64,000 nucleotides of DNA, from NCBI RefSeq assembly GCF_014205335.1, contig NZ_JACHNH010000001.1, positions 6,628,501-6,692,500 of the forward strand, written 5' to 3'. The DNA comes from Amorphoplanes digitatis. Its GTDB lineage: Bacteria; Actinomycetota; Actinomycetes; Mycobacteriales; Micromonosporaceae. The notes under the pieces are model-generated. The model worked only from the letters and a program-made list of their open reading frames with translations. It searched no databases and was not told where the DNA came from. Positions 16,444 to 25,201 of this stretch are shown piece after piece. A program made the position numbers and the translations under genes. The stretch's first letter is position 1. Each line of letters opens with the position of its first letter.

Positions 16444-19023
16444 CTACTCGGGCGCGTCGTGGTGGATGCGCTCCGGTGCGACGCCCAGCCCGTGCAGCGC
16501 CTCGCTGGTCGCGGTCAGCATCGACGGCGGCCCGGCCAGGTAGACCTCGTGCTCCGACCACTCCCCGTACGCGGCGACCGCGTCGGTGACCAGGCCGGAC
16601 GCGTACGGGCCGGCGGGGCCCTCGGAGATCACCGGGACGACGGTGGACCGGCGGCAGGCGGCGGCGATCGCCGCGACGTCCTCGATGTCATACAGCTCGG
16701 CCAGGTCGCGGACGCCCCAGAAGAGCACCGCCGAGCGCCGGTCCCTGGTCGACGCCAGCTCGGTGAGCAGCGCCTTCAGCGGCACGATCCCGGTGTCCCC
16801 GGCGATCATCAGCAGGTCACGGCCCCGCTCGGGCAGGCCCATCTCCCCCTCGGCCCGGCCGATCCGGACGGTGTCGCCGACCTGCGTGCGGTACACCAGC
16901 GCGCCGCTGACCCCGGCCTCGCCCTTCGCCCGCACGTGCAGCTCGACGAAGTTGTCGCGGCGCGGATCGCCCGACAGCGAGTACGGCCGCCAGACCCCGG
17001 GCAGCTCGGGAACCTCGATCCGCGCGAACTGCCCCGGCCGGTAGGGCATCGGAAGCAGCGGCCGCAGCCACAGCACCGCGAGGTCGTCGCGGCGGCGCTC
17101 GTGCGCGACGACCACGGCGGTCCACGCGGCGGGCCGGTACTGCGCCGCCATCCCGTGCGCGATCCACTCGTACGCGTGGTGCCAGCTGGATCGCCACGCC
17201 TCGTCGAAGTCCTGCCGCCAGCCGTTGGCGGCCATGCCGGCCCGCATCGCCTCGGCGAGCGCGGCACCGGCGAGCTGGAGCTGCTGCGGCAGCACCCCGC
17301 ACTCGGCGAGCGCCGCGCCGAGCCGGCCGCAGGCGGCGACAAGCTGCGGCGGCTGATCGAGGTTCTGCACCAGCCAGGTCAGCGCCTGCGCGAGCTGCTC
17401 GGCCTGCCAGGTCGGCCCGCCGGGCAGCCGGGCGAAGAGCGCGGGCTGCGCCTGCACGAGCGCGGCCCGCAGCCGCAGGGCCACGTCCTCGGCGCCGCCG
17501 GCGAGCTCCAGGCTGTCGCCGAGCAGCCGCTGCATCTCGTGCAGCGCCACGTCGTCGGCCGGGTCCATGCCGTCGGCGGCGGCCGGCACCGGGGGTACGC
17601 CGACGGGCGGCACGACGCCCGGCAGCCGCACCTGGCCGAACGGGCTCGGCGGCGCGATGGGCTCGCCGGGCCAGTGCGGGCCGGCCGGGCGCGGTGCGCC
17701 GATCCGCTGGACCGCGCTGATCGGCCCCGAGCCGAACACGGGCGGCACCATGCCAGCGATCCAGGGCCCGGCGCCGGGCCGGTGCGGGGTGGTGGGACCG
17801 CGCGGCGGCCCGCCGGGTACGGGTGGCACGGCGGCGCCGGGTACGGGTGGCACGGCGGCGCCGGGTACGGGTGGCACGGCGGCGCCGGGTACGGGTGGCA
17901 CGGCGGCGCCGGGTACGGGTGGCAGGGCGGCGCCCGGCCCGGCGCCGGGTACGGGTGGCAGGGCGGCGCCCGGCCCGGCGCCGGGCGGCGCTGTCGTGCC
18001 TGGGATCCACGGTGGTATCCGGGCAGGCGGTCCCGTGCCGGGGGCCGGGGGCGTGCCCGGGACTCCGGTCACTCCTGATGGCGGGCGGACCGCCGGGAGG
18101 GCCGGTGTGCCGGGCGGCTGGGCGGCACCCGGGAGTGCGGGATTCGGCGGCACCCTGACCGGCCCGTTCGCGGACGTGGCCGGCCCGCCCGGCCCGGGCG
18201 GGAGACCGGGCCCAGGCGGAACACCGGGCCCGGGCGGGACACCGGGCCCAGGCGGAACACCGGGCCCGGGCGGGACACCGGGCCCAGGCGGAACACCGGG
18301 CCCGGGCGGGACACCGGGCCCGGGCGGGACACCGGGCCCGGGCTGGCCAAGGCCCGGGAGAACAGGCGGACCGCCGGGCCTCATCGGTATTGCGCCGCGC
18401 AGCGGCAGCAGCGGGCTCGAAGGCTCCGGCTCCGGTCCGGGCGGGTCCTCCCCGGGCGGCGCCTCCCCGGGCGGCGCCTCCCCGGGCACCTGCGCACCGG
18501 GCGCCGCTTGGCCAGGTCCCGGACCACTGGATGCGCCCGGACCACCGGCACCACCGGCACCACCGGACCCGGCGCCGCCGGATGTGCCCGTACCTCCGGA
18601 CTCGGTGCCGCGGGCACCACCCGGGTTGGCGCCCGGCGCCGGTGTCGTGGGACGGGTCGTGCGGGGGCCGCTGGGAACCGGCCCGATCGCGGCGCGGAAC
18701 TCCCCGGCCCGCTGCGCCGTGGCCTCCGCGGCCTCCGGCGTCTCGCGGTCGGGCCGCGGCACCTCGCCGGCGGAGAGCTCGCGGTACGGATGCGCCGCTG
18801 GTAGCGCCAGTGGCGGCTCGGCGGGAAGATCGGCCTCGCTGTCGGCCGCGGGCCGGTCCGGGTGCGCCGGCAGGACGGTCTCCGGGGCGGGCTGCGCGTT
18901 CATGCCGGCCACCGCGTCCGCGGCGCCGGACGCGGCCGCCTCCGGCGCGGTGAGCCGCAGCCGGATGGCTCGCAGCAGCGCGAGCATATGCGGGTCGGTA
19001 CCGGATCCGGACGACACGTGCAC
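16444..19023 (-). CDS. Pro/Gly-repeat protein with degenerate globin and FAD/NAD reductase domains
   Basis: About 859 aa from GTG 19023; ATG 18987 is an alternative start. Residues 1-480 are low complexity, very rich in Pro, Gly and Ala, with tandem PGPGVP and PVPGAA repeats. A globin-like helical domain follows (about 490-630), then a ferredoxin-reductase module with the FAD motif RPYSLSG and the NAD-site motif AGDTGIVP, ending HHDAPE. The layout resembles flavohaemoglobin, an NO dioxygenase. However, the region aligned by eye with the proximal-histidine segment reads VAACGRLGAALAECG and lacks that His, so haem binding is doubtful. The disordered arm could mediate assembly or surface contacts. 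It is convergent with murL, 3 bp apart. Confidence 0.75.
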   Translation of the reverse strand: MHVSSGSGTDPHMLALLRAIRLRLTAPEAAASGAADAVAGMNAQPAPETVLPAHPDRPAADSEADLPAEPPLALPAAHPYRELSAGEVPRPDRETPEAAEATAQRAGEFRAAIGPVPSGPRTTRPTTPAPGANPGGARGTESGGTGTSGGAGSGGAGGAGGPGASSGPGPGQAAPGAQVPGEAPPGEAPPGEDPPGPEPEPSSPLLPLRGAIPMRPGGPPVLPGLGQPGPGVPPGPGVPPGPGVPPGPGVPPGPGVPPGPGVPPGPGVPPGPGLPPGPGGPATSANGPVRVPPNPALPGAAQPPGTPALPAVRPPSGVTGVPGTPPAPGTGPPARIPPWIPGTTAPPGAGPGAALPPVPGAGPGAALPPVPGAAVPPVPGAAVPPVPGAAVPPVPGAAVPPVPGGPPRGPTTPHRPGAGPWIAGMVPPVFGSGPISAVQRIGAPRPAGPHWPGEPIAPPSPFGQVRLPGVVPPVGVPPVPAAADGMDPADDVALHEMQRLLGDSLELAGGAEDVALRLRAALVQAQPALFARLPGGPTWQAEQLAQALTWLVQNLDQPPQLVAACGRLGAALAECGVLPQQLQLAGAALAEAMRAGMAANGWRQDFDEAWRSSWHHAYEWIAHGMAAQYRPAAWTAVVVAHERRRDDLAVLWLRPLLPMPYRPGQFARIEVPELPGVWRPYSLSGDPRRDNFVELHVRAKGEAGVSGALVYRTQVGDTVRIGRAEGEMGLPERGRDLLMIAGDTGIVPLKALLTELASTRDRRSAVLFWGVRDLAELYDIEDVAAIAAACRRSTVVPVISEGPAGPYASGLVTDAVAAYGEWSEHEVYLAGPPSMLTATSEALHGLGVAPERIHHDAPE
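17813..17980. repeat. 24-bp in-frame tandem repeat
   Basis: Unit CCGGGTACGGGTGGCACGGC plus GGCG is repeated four times exactly, then a fifth copy with one change, then a 12-bp insert (CCCGGCCCGGCG), a sixth copy and the insert again. On the coding strand it encodes repeats of PVPGAA and PGAGPGAALP. Near-identity at the DNA level points to recent slippage or unequal crossing-over. Confidence 0.85.
18203..18346. repeat. 18-bp in-frame tandem repeat, eight units
   Basis: Eight consecutive 18-bp units of the form ACACCGGGCCCGGGCGGG, alternating with a variant carrying CAGGCGGA. They encode (PPGPGV)n in the reductase protein. Copy number probably varies between strains. A further 15-bp CCTCCCCGGGCGGCG repeat (three copies) lies near 18447-18490. 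Confidence 0.85.
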
Positions 19024-19088
19024 ACCCCCCGACCGCAGAACGATGCGAACAGTACAACCGTACTGCCGCCGCGTCCGGCCGCCATCGA

Positions 19089-20216
19089 CTACCCGGTGGC
19101 GCCCGCCATCCGCGCGGTCGCCTCGTCGAGAATGCCAGAGCTCGTCGCGAAGTTCAGCCGGACGTAGCCGGCGCCGGCCGCACCGAACCGGGTGCCCGGC
19201 TCGACCGCGACCCGCCCCTTGGCCAGGAACAACTCCTGCGGCTCGTCGTCGCGCCCCAGTGCCCGGCAGTCCAGCCAGGCCAGATACGTCGCCTCCGGCG
19301 CCCGCCAGCGGACACCCGGCAGCCGGGTGCTCAGCAGGCGGCCCAGCTGCGCCCGGCGCTCGTCCAGCTCCGCGTGCAGCTCGGCCAGCCAGGCGTCGCC
19401 TTCCTTGAACGCCGCGACGGTCGCCAGTACGCCGAGGTGGCCGGTGCGCCAGCGGACGTCGGGCGGAAGGCGGCCGACCAGCGCGGCCAGCGCCGGGCCG
19501 CCGGTCACGATCGCCGCGCACTTGAGGCCCGCCAGGTTGAAGGCCTTGCTGGCCGACAGCAGGCTCACGGCCACCTCGCCCGCGCCGGGGATGCTCAGCA
19601 ACGGCGTGAACTCGGCACCCGGCAGCACCAGCGGCGCATGGATCTCGTCGCTGACGACCGTCACCCCGTACAGGCGAGCCAGCCGGACCAGGGCGGTGAG
19701 CTCCTCGCGGGTATGCACGCGGCCGACCGGGTTGTGCGGGTTGCAGAGCACGTAGACCGCCGGGTGGGCGGCGAAGGCCGCCTCCAGCGCGGGTAGGTCG
19801 AGGCGGAACTCCCCGGTGAGCGGCACCTCCAGCAGCCGGGTACCCGCCTCGGGCGCCCAGTCGAAGAACGGCGGATACACCGGCGGGCTGATCACCACCG
19901 TGTCGGCGGGCCGGGTGAGCAGGCGCAGCAGCTCGACCACGCCGACGCCGACGTCCGCGACCGCGGTGACCGCGCCCGGGTCGAAATCCCACCCCCAGTG
20001 CCGGCCAGCGAAGCCCGCCAGCGCGACCCCGAGGTCCGGCTGAGCCAGCGAGTACCCGGTGTCGGAGGCGTCCACCGCCGCGTGCAGCGCGGCCGCGACC
20101 GGCGGGGCCAGCGGATAGTCCATCTCGGCCACGAACAGCGGCAGCACGTCGTCGGGGTAGGTGCGCCACTTGGCACTGCGCCGCCCGCGAAGCGTCTCGA
20201 GCGGATCGACGTGCAT
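19089..20216 (-). CDS. MalY/PatB-type PLP-dependent C-S lyase or aminotransferase
   Basis: 375 aa, fold type I PLP enzyme. It begins MHVDPLETLRGRRSAKWRTY, with the hallmark FVAEMDYPLAPPV. The PLP lysine lies in SLLSASKAFNLAGLKCA, preceded by VVSDEIHAPLVLPG and YVLCNPHNPVGRV. These are the typical motifs of MalY/PatB cystathionine beta-lyases, which release homocysteine or related thiols; aminotransferase activity on other substrates is possible. Its ATG shares one base with the stop of the upstream acetyltransferase (TGATG), so the two are translated together. Confidence 0.88.
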   Translation of the reverse strand: MHVDPLETLRGRRSAKWRTYPDDVLPLFVAEMDYPLAPPVAAALHAAVDASDTGYSLAQPDLGVALAGFAGRHWGWDFDPGAVTAVADVGVGVVELLRLLTRPADTVVISPPVYPPFFDWAPEAGTRLLEVPLTGEFRLDLPALEAAFAAHPAVYVLCNPHNPVGRVHTREELTALVRLARLYGVTVVSDEIHAPLVLPGAEFTPLLSIPGAGEVAVSLLSASKAFNLAGLKCAAIVTGGPALAALVGRLPPDVRWRTGHLGVLATVAAFKEGDAWLAELHAELDERRAQLGRLLSTRLPGVRWRAPEATYLAWLDCRALGRDDEPQELFLAKGRVAVEPGTRFGAAGAGYVRLNFATSSGILDEATARMAGATG

Positions 20217-20758
20217 CAGCCGGCCCTAGGCGACGCGATCCGGTAGACCACGGAGTGGCGCAGCGGCCCCTCGACGGTCGGATCCTCGAAGTCGTCGGCC
20301 GGGTCGTAGGACATCCCGAGCCGGTGCATGACCGCGCGGGAGCGGTCGTTGCCGACTGCGGTGATGGCCAGGATCTCCGCGAGCCCGAGCACGTCGAAGC
20401 CGTAGTCGAGGCAGGCGTGGCCGGCCTCGGTCGCGTACCCGTGGTTCCAGGCCGCGCGGGCCAGCCGCCAGCCGATCTCGACACCCCCGAACGGCAGCTC
20501 CTCGTCCACCGGGTCGAGCCCGGCGAACCCGATGAACTCGCCGGTCGCGACCTCCTCGACGGCCCACCAACCCCAGCCGCGCGCGGCGAGCTCGGCGCTG
20601 AAGTACGCCACCGAGGCGGCGCTCTGCTCGTAGTTCATCACCTGGGGGAAGAACTCGCGGACCAGCGGATCCGCGTTCATCGCGGCCCAGGGCATCACGT
20701 CGGATTCGCGCCACTGGCGCAGCAGCAGGCGGTCGGTCTTCAACTCGGAGATCGTCAT
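20216..20758 (-). CDS. GNAT acetyltransferase (RimJ/RimL type)
   Basis: 180 aa. ATG at 20758 follows GAGAAGGGA. The family pattern is clear: TDRLLLRQWRESDV at the N-terminus, GWWAVEEVATGEFIGFAGL in the middle, and the acetyl-CoA site region WRLARAAWNHGYATEAGHACL. Such proteins acetylate protein N-termini or small amines; the target here is unknown. Translational coupling to the MalY-type enzyme suggests shared use, possibly modification of an amino compound handled by it. Confidence 0.85.
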   Translation of the reverse strand: MTISELKTDRLLLRQWRESDVMPWAAMNADPLVREFFPQVMNYEQSAASVAYFSAELAARGWGWWAVEEVATGEFIGFAGLDPVDEELPFGGVEIGWRLARAAWNHGYATEAGHACLDYGFDVLGLAEILAITAVGNDRSRAVMHRLGMSYDPADDFEDPTVEGPLRHSVVYRIASPRAG

Positions 20759-20832
20759 CGCGTCCCTTCTCGGTGACCCGGTAAAAGGTACCGGCATCAG
20801 AGCGGTCGGCGCCCAGTGGGCAGAATGCCCTT

Positions 20833-21639
20833 GTGCCCGCACTGAGCATCACCGACCCAGACGACCCGCGGATCGCCGACTACCGCGCGCTGACCGACCT
20901 GGAGCTGCGTACCCGGTGGGAGCCGCCCAACGGGCTGTTCATCGCCGAGGGCGAGCTGGTCATCCAGCGCGCCCTGCGCGCGGGCTATCGGCTGCGCTCG
21001 GCGCTGGTCGACGAGAAGCGCGTCGACCAGCTCAGCGGGCTGCCGGCGGACGCGCCGCTGTACAGCGCGACCCCCGGCGTCCTGGAGTCGGTCACCGGCT
21101 TCCACGTCCACCGCGGCATCCTCGCCTCGTTCCACCGCCGCGAACTCCCCACGCTGGAGCAGTTGCTGGCCGGCGCCCGGCGCCTGGCGGTCCTCGAGGG
21201 CCTCAACACGCACACGAACCTCGGCGCCCTGTTCCGCAGCGCGGCCGCCCTCGGCATCGACGCGATCGTGCTCTCCCCTACCTGCGCCGACCCGCTCTAC
21301 CGCCGCGCGGTACGCGTCAGCATGGGCGAGGTCTTCGCCATCCCGTACGTGAAGACGGAAGACTGGCCCCAGTCACTGGCCGCCGTCCGCGCCGCGGGCT
21401 TCACCCTCCTCGCGATGACGCCGGCACCGGACGCCGTGGCGTTGCAGGAGTTGACCGCGGCCCAGCGTTCGCGGCCGGCACTGCTACTCGGCGCCGAGGG
21501 GCCAGGACTCACCCGCGAGGCGCTCGCGGCCAGCGACGTCCGCGTCGCCATCCCGATGCACAACAACGTCGACTCCCTCAACGTCGCCACCGCCGCCGCC
21601 ATCGCCTTCTGGGAACTCACCCGCGCCGAGACGACCTGA
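20833..21639 (+). CDS. SpoU/TrmH family RNA 2'-O-methyltransferase
   Basis: 268 aa with an N-terminal substrate-binding domain (FIAEGELVIQRAL) and the C-terminal SPOUT domain. All three motifs are visible: NTHTNLGALFRSAAALG (motif 1), LLLGAEGPGLT (motif 2) and IPMHNNVDSLNVATAAAI (motif 3), forming the trefoil-knot AdoMet site. It should methylate a ribose in rRNA or tRNA. The start is GTG 20833 with no obvious Shine-Dalgarno, possibly leaderless; it is divergent from the GNAT gene by 74 bp. Confidence 0.9.
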   Translation: MPALSITDPDDPRIADYRALTDLELRTRWEPPNGLFIAEGELVIQRALRAGYRLRSALVDEKRVDQLSGLPADAPLYSATPGVLESVTGFHVHRGILASFHRRELPTLEQLLAGARRLAVLEGLNTHTNLGALFRSAAALGIDAIVLSPTCADPLYRRAVRVSMGEVFAIPYVKTEDWPQSLAAVRAAGFTLLAMTPAPDAVALQELTAAQRSRPALLLGAEGPGLTREALAASDVRVAIPMHNNVDSLNVATAAAIAFWELTRAETT

Positions 21640-21676
21640 TATCCGAGCAATATAAGCGGTATTTAAGGTGCTCGCT

Positions 21677-22195
21677 ATGGACCATCCCGTCCATGATGGG
21701 GAAGACTCGGGGGCCGCCATTATGAGAAGCTCTTGGCGCTCCTGGTTTTGGAACATCGCACTAATGATCTGCACTGGAATGATGGCCGCCGTTTCCACGC
21801 CAGTTGCGCTCGAATATCTCGGCAGCGGCGTTTGGTGGGCCGGGGCGCTATTCGGGGCGATGTCCATCGCACTATGGGTGGCAGCGGCCAGGTCCCTCAT
21901 GATTGGAGTCACCGCCGGCCCCACCTACGTTGTGATCAGGGAACTCACACGGACATGGAAAATCAAGTGGGCTGACACCGTGGAGATATCCGATGGTGCA
22001 CCGGTCAGCGGCCCAGCGAGCCTCGGTGGCGCAACATCGCCACAGATCGTCGTGGCACGACCGGGTTACCCTCGCCAGGTTGTCGCCATTAGCGGCCTCG
22101 GTAGTTACGGGTTAGGGCGAGGCAGCACCCCCGGTGAACGCGCGGTGTCCGGCCTCAACGAGCATCTGTCGAAGTGGCGCCGAGAGAATCCATGA
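21677..22195 (+). CDS. Membrane protein with PH-like cytoplasmic domain, unknown function
   Basis: 172 aa. Two membrane segments (FWNIALMICTGMMAAVSTPVAL and VWWAGALFGAMSIALWVAAA) are followed by a soluble domain of about 100 residues with a beta-rich PH-like pattern (TYVVIRELTRTWKIKWADTVEISD). ATG 21677 has AAGG eight bases upstream; ATG 21722 is an alternative. The upstream sequence is AT-rich (TATAAG, TATTTAAG), and the gene has lower GC than its left neighbours, marking the start of an accessory-looking stretch. Confidence 0.65.
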   Translation: MDHPVHDGEDSGAAIMRSSWRSWFWNIALMICTGMMAAVSTPVALEYLGSGVWWAGALFGAMSIALWVAAARSLMIGVTAGPTYVVIRELTRTWKIKWADTVEISDGAPVSGPASLGGATSPQIVVARPGYPRQVVAISGLGSYGLGRGSTPGERAVSGLNEHLSKWRRENP

Positions 22196-22253
22196 GACGC
22201 CAACACTTCCCGCGTCAGCCTATCGACCACGGGTTCCAAGCTGGCCCTGTAAA

Positions 22254-22520
22254 TCAGCCATCGTCGGGCTTGGAGTCCGCCCTCTGGCCCGCTGCCGCTC
22301 GCCCGACGGACCGACGCCTCGTCAGTCGCCGTGCCCGTGGAATTGATGGGCTTGGCTTGCGAGCCATGACGGCACGAGCAAAGACAGCAAGTGCCTTGAG
22401 TATTTCAGCCCGCTGATGCGGCTCCGTACCGCGGAGGGCGTTCAGCGCTACGAGGCCAAGGATCAACACCGGCACCGAGGTTGCGACAGCGATAGCGTAG
22501 GGAAGATTCGACCAGCCCAT
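22254..22520 (-). CDS. Small single-pass membrane protein
   Basis: 88 aa. ATG 22520 has GGAG six bases upstream, better than the GTG at 22532. One membrane segment (LPYAIAVATSVPVLILGLVAL) is followed by an amphipathic helix (RGTEPHQRAEILKALAVFARAV) and a basic tail. The pattern resembles short membrane proteins of actinobacterial accessory regions, but I cannot name a family. It is convergent with the preceding gene. Confidence 0.5.
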   Translation of the reverse strand: MGWSNLPYAIAVATSVPVLILGLVALNALRGTEPHQRAEILKALAVFARAVMARKPSPSIPRARRLTRRRSVGRAAAGQRADSKPDDG

Positions 22521-22544
22521 CGAGGACTCCACATCTGTGACCCG

Positions 22545-22581
22545 GCTGGTCGAGTTGTGCGCAGGGCTCAGCTCGACCAGC
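22545..22581. promoter_or_regulatory. Inverted repeat upstream of the small membrane protein
   Basis: GCTGGTCGAG and CTCGACCAGC, perfect 10-bp arms 17 bp apart, starting 25 bp upstream of the 88-aa gene. The same core (CTCGACCAG) recurs near 22653, and TCGACCAG near 22508. Possibly an operator with several half-sites. Confidence 0.35.
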
Positions 22582-23226
22582 GTGTTTCACTGGCGAAGCT
22601 GAGAATCCCTGCCCCCGGTTGGGTCTCAGATTTTCTGTCTCTCGATCCCTCCAGCTCGACCAGACGCCTGTCCTCGGAGACAACGAGGCAGCGCCTTCTA
22701 GCCGGAGGTCTCTCCCGCCCGGCCGAAGCCGGACCGATGAAGCCGGGGGCGGCGTATTCGCCGCCTTGGGACTCGGGGGTCCCTACCGTGCTGACGACTC
22801 CATCGCGAAGGGATACTCCCCTCCTACGCCAACCGATGTTGCCACTGACTTGCCTTGATCACCAGACTCCTGCCGTCCAGGGCTGCCGTTGGGAGGATGT
22901 CTTCCCCCAACCGGCGCCATCGCGCCGGAAGAGACGGTCGGAAAGACCTGAGTGAAGCCAGTCCGTTCGCCGGCGCGGCGGGGCAGCACCTTCCCCAGCT
23001 CATGCCTTGAAATGATCCGGCAGCGGTAAATACACGCGCATTACCTCAGAACCTGCCACCGCGGAGGGATCGGCTCGTCGCACCGGCGGACCGGACGGCC
23101 GATTCGAGGCAGGTACGGCGCATACCCAGACGCTTACGTGGCCACGAGATCCCGCCGGATCCGGAAGCGCGCGACCAAAGAGGCAACCGTACCCGCCGTC
23201 GGCGACGCTTCCCGGCCGAATGTGGA
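22582..23226. other. Gene-poor stretch without a recognisable feature
   Basis: About 650 bp in which all ORFs on both strands have unnatural composition (Arg/Pro/Ser-rich shadows). GC is lower than in the core genes. I see no transposase remnant, tRNA or repeat array. It may be decayed sequence inside the accessory region. Confidence 0.5.
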
Positions 23227-24063
23227 TCAGGTTGTTTCGGCGGCGAGGTCCGCGATCGCGTCGACGAGTTGGTCGCCGTCGCGAAGGGAGGCGTCGTTGT
23301 GGTCAGCACCCTCGACGGCGAGTACTCTTACTCGTCCTGCGGCCTCCTGCGCAACCGTCAGGCTCTGGGCCGGCGGGACAATCGTGTCGGCGGTGCCGTA
23401 GATGACGAGTGTGGGTGCGGTGATCTGCCGGATGAGGTCGGTGACCGGGAAGTGGTCTCTTGCCAGCAGCCGTACGGGCAGGAAGGGATAGTGCTCCTGC
23501 CCGGCCGCCGGTAGGTCGGTGAACGGGGACCGCAGGATCAGTCCTGCCGGTGGGTGTTCTGCCGCCAGCGCGGTCACCACGGCGGCGCCCAGGCTTTCGC
23601 CGTAGTAGAGGAGCCGTTCGGGGCGGATTCCGGCTTGCTCGACGAGGTATGTCCGTGCCGCGCGGATGTCGTGGGCCAGGCCTTGCTCGCTGGGATCACC
23701 GGGGTTGCCGCCGTAGCCGCGGTAGTCGACGAGCAGCACGGTGAGACCCCGAGCGGACAGAGCCGCGGCGAGGGGAGCCCGGGCCTGCCTGTGCCCCGCG
23801 TTCCCGGGGGCGACCAGCACCGCCGTCTGCTGGTCCGGTATGCCGGGCGAAGGCGCGATCAACCACGCGGTGAGGCGCAGCCCGTCAGCGGTGTGCAGGG
23901 TGACGTCGCGAGCACCGGACAGCACCTGGGACGCGGGTGGTGGCGAGGCCCGGTCCGGGAGGTATATCAGCCGTCGTTGCAGCACCCAGAGAGCGGCGAT
24001 GAGCAGCGCCAGAAGCACCAGCGTGACCAGCGTCAGGCGTAGGAGAGCCGGCAGCTTCATCAT
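23227..24063 (-). CDS. Membrane-anchored alpha/beta hydrolase
   Basis: 278 aa. An N-terminal membrane anchor (LLRLTLVTLVLLALLIAALWVL) precedes an alpha/beta hydrolase domain with GxSxG nucleophile motif GESLGAAV, acid in YGTADTIVPP, and His in EGADHNDASL. This order matches the BEM46-like peptidase/esterase group; the substrate is unknown. ATG 24063 (or 24060) lacks a clear Shine-Dalgarno; an in-frame ATG at 24093 is an alternative. It follows the restriction endonuclease gene by about 40 bp on the same strand, so it may be co-transcribed with the R-M system. Confidence 0.75.
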   Translation of the reverse strand: MMKLPALLRLTLVTLVLLALLIAALWVLQRRLIYLPDRASPPPASQVLSGARDVTLHTADGLRLTAWLIAPSPGIPDQQTAVLVAPGNAGHRQARAPLAAALSARGLTVLLVDYRGYGGNPGDPSEQGLAHDIRAARTYLVEQAGIRPERLLYYGESLGAAVVTALAAEHPPAGLILRSPFTDLPAAGQEHYPFLPVRLLARDHFPVTDLIRQITAPTLVIYGTADTIVPPAQSLTVAQEAAGRVRVLAVEGADHNDASLRDGDQLVDAIADLAAETT

Positions 24064-24103
24064 GACGGCTTGTGGTCCGATGTCATCGGCCATGCGGCGA
24101 CGG

Positions 24104-25201
24104 CTAGCTTCCAATGTCTGACCAGGTCAGGATGCCTCCGGGTTCGTCGGCATACCAGGCCGTGCTGTTGAGTGCGAGTTGTGGGAGCGCCTTCTTGGCA
24201 GGACTGTGAGCGCGTGATTGGAAAACGGTCAAGAAACTGCACTTGTCCTGCGCGATTCCGCTGCTCACGGCCCACGCCAGAAACGCCTTCTTCCGTTCAT
24301 CGTGGACAGGGCCATCGCTGTCGACGACCTCGACGAACCAGAATCTGTCGGACAGCACATCGACGATGAGGCAGTCGGGCAGCTTGCCGAGTTTCTTGAG
24401 ATCAAGATGCAAGGTCGTGAGCAGTCGCTCATCGACGATGTTGACCGGCTCCCCCGACTGGCTGATGAACACAACAGCCGGATCACCCATGATCTTCGGC
24501 GCGCCGAGCTCGAGGAAAGCAGCCAGGGTCTCGCTTCCGGCGTTGAGTACGCGGGAAGCGCCTCCGGGCAAGGTCACCGTCACCATGGCTCCGGCCTTGG
24601 CGCGGTCCGCCCGCGTCAGTGCTCGCATGCGACCTGTCGGCGTCAGATTGGCCGACTGCCATTCTGCGATTTCAGCACTCAGCTGTTCACCTTGAAGGAC
24701 CGGGCTCAGAAGCTTGGCGAATTCCCCGACAAGGCTGTACCGGCCGACGCTGGAAGTGGTCGGAACGGAGCGATCCCAGAGCAGCACGCCGTTCTCCTCC
24801 CAGCGGTGGAAGGTCTCATCGCGGACGCCCTCGCGGCTGTTGGTCTGATACCAGGCGTGGGAACCAACGCCCCACTCGGCGCAGAGATCGTCAATGGCTC
24901 GGCTGCCCCTGGACGACCTGGAGGCGGCATAGTATGCCCGGCGCTCGTCGTCTGTGCGATGCGCCGCGATCTCCTCGTTCATCCGCATGAGGGCGAGCGG
25001 CCGTACAGGATTCTGACCGTCGATGGCGCCGGTGTACATGAGCGTCAAAGCTGCTGCCGCTGCGATCGGGTTGGCCGTTGCGGTAGTCCCGGTGAGGTCC
25101 GACGGCACGATGGCCTGCAGCCGCTCCAGGTACGCCTCGCGGTCCTCAAGAAGGGCTGGAAGTTCCCGGCTCGGGTTGCTCTGCGTCACGCACCAGACCA
25201 T
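24104..25201 (-). CDS. Type II restriction endonuclease, BsuBI/PstI family
   Basis: About 365 aa. The N-terminal half contains NSREGVRDETFHRW and PTTSSVGRYSLVGEF, and the C-terminal catalytic region contains LPDCLIVDVLSDRFWFVEVVDSDGPVHDERKK, split here as PDCLIVDV and FWFVEVVDSDGPV. These blocks are hallmarks of the BsuBI/PstI family, which cleaves CTGCAG; the actual target here is inferred. ATG 25201 lies inside the methyltransferase gene, overlapping its last 56 bp, so methylase is translated first. GC is clearly lower than in neighbouring core genes, consistent with horizontal acquisition. Confidence 0.85.
   Translation of the reverse strand: MVWCVTQSNPSRELPALLEDREAYLERLQAIVPSDLTGTTATANPIAAAAALTLMYTGAIDGQNPVRPLALMRMNEEIAAHRTDDERRAYYAASRSSRGSRAIDDLCAEWGVGSHAWYQTNSREGVRDETFHRWEENGVLLWDRSVPTTSSVGRYSLVGEFAKLLSPVLQGEQLSAEIAEWQSANLTPTGRMRALTRADRAKAGAMVTVTLPGGASRVLNAGSETLAAFLELGAPKIMGDPAVVFISQSGEPVNIVDERLLTTLHLDLKKLGKLPDCLIVDVLSDRFWFVEVVDSDGPVHDERKKAFLAWAVSSGIAQDKCSFLTVFQSRAHSPAKKALPQLALNSTAWYADEPGGILTWSDIGS

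Noticed and set aside
17813..18346. Repeated DNA resembling a CRISPR array
   Set aside because: The units are directly adjacent without spacers, are GC-rich, and are in frame within a coding gene.
19023..20484. Upstream extension of the globin/reductase protein into the aminotransferase gene
   Set aside because: The extension is out of frame with a well-supported PLP enzyme on the same strand and has shadow composition.
22582..23226. tRNA or insertion-sequence remnant in the gene-poor stretch
   Set aside because: No T-loop signature, terminal inverted repeats or transposase-like frame could be seen.
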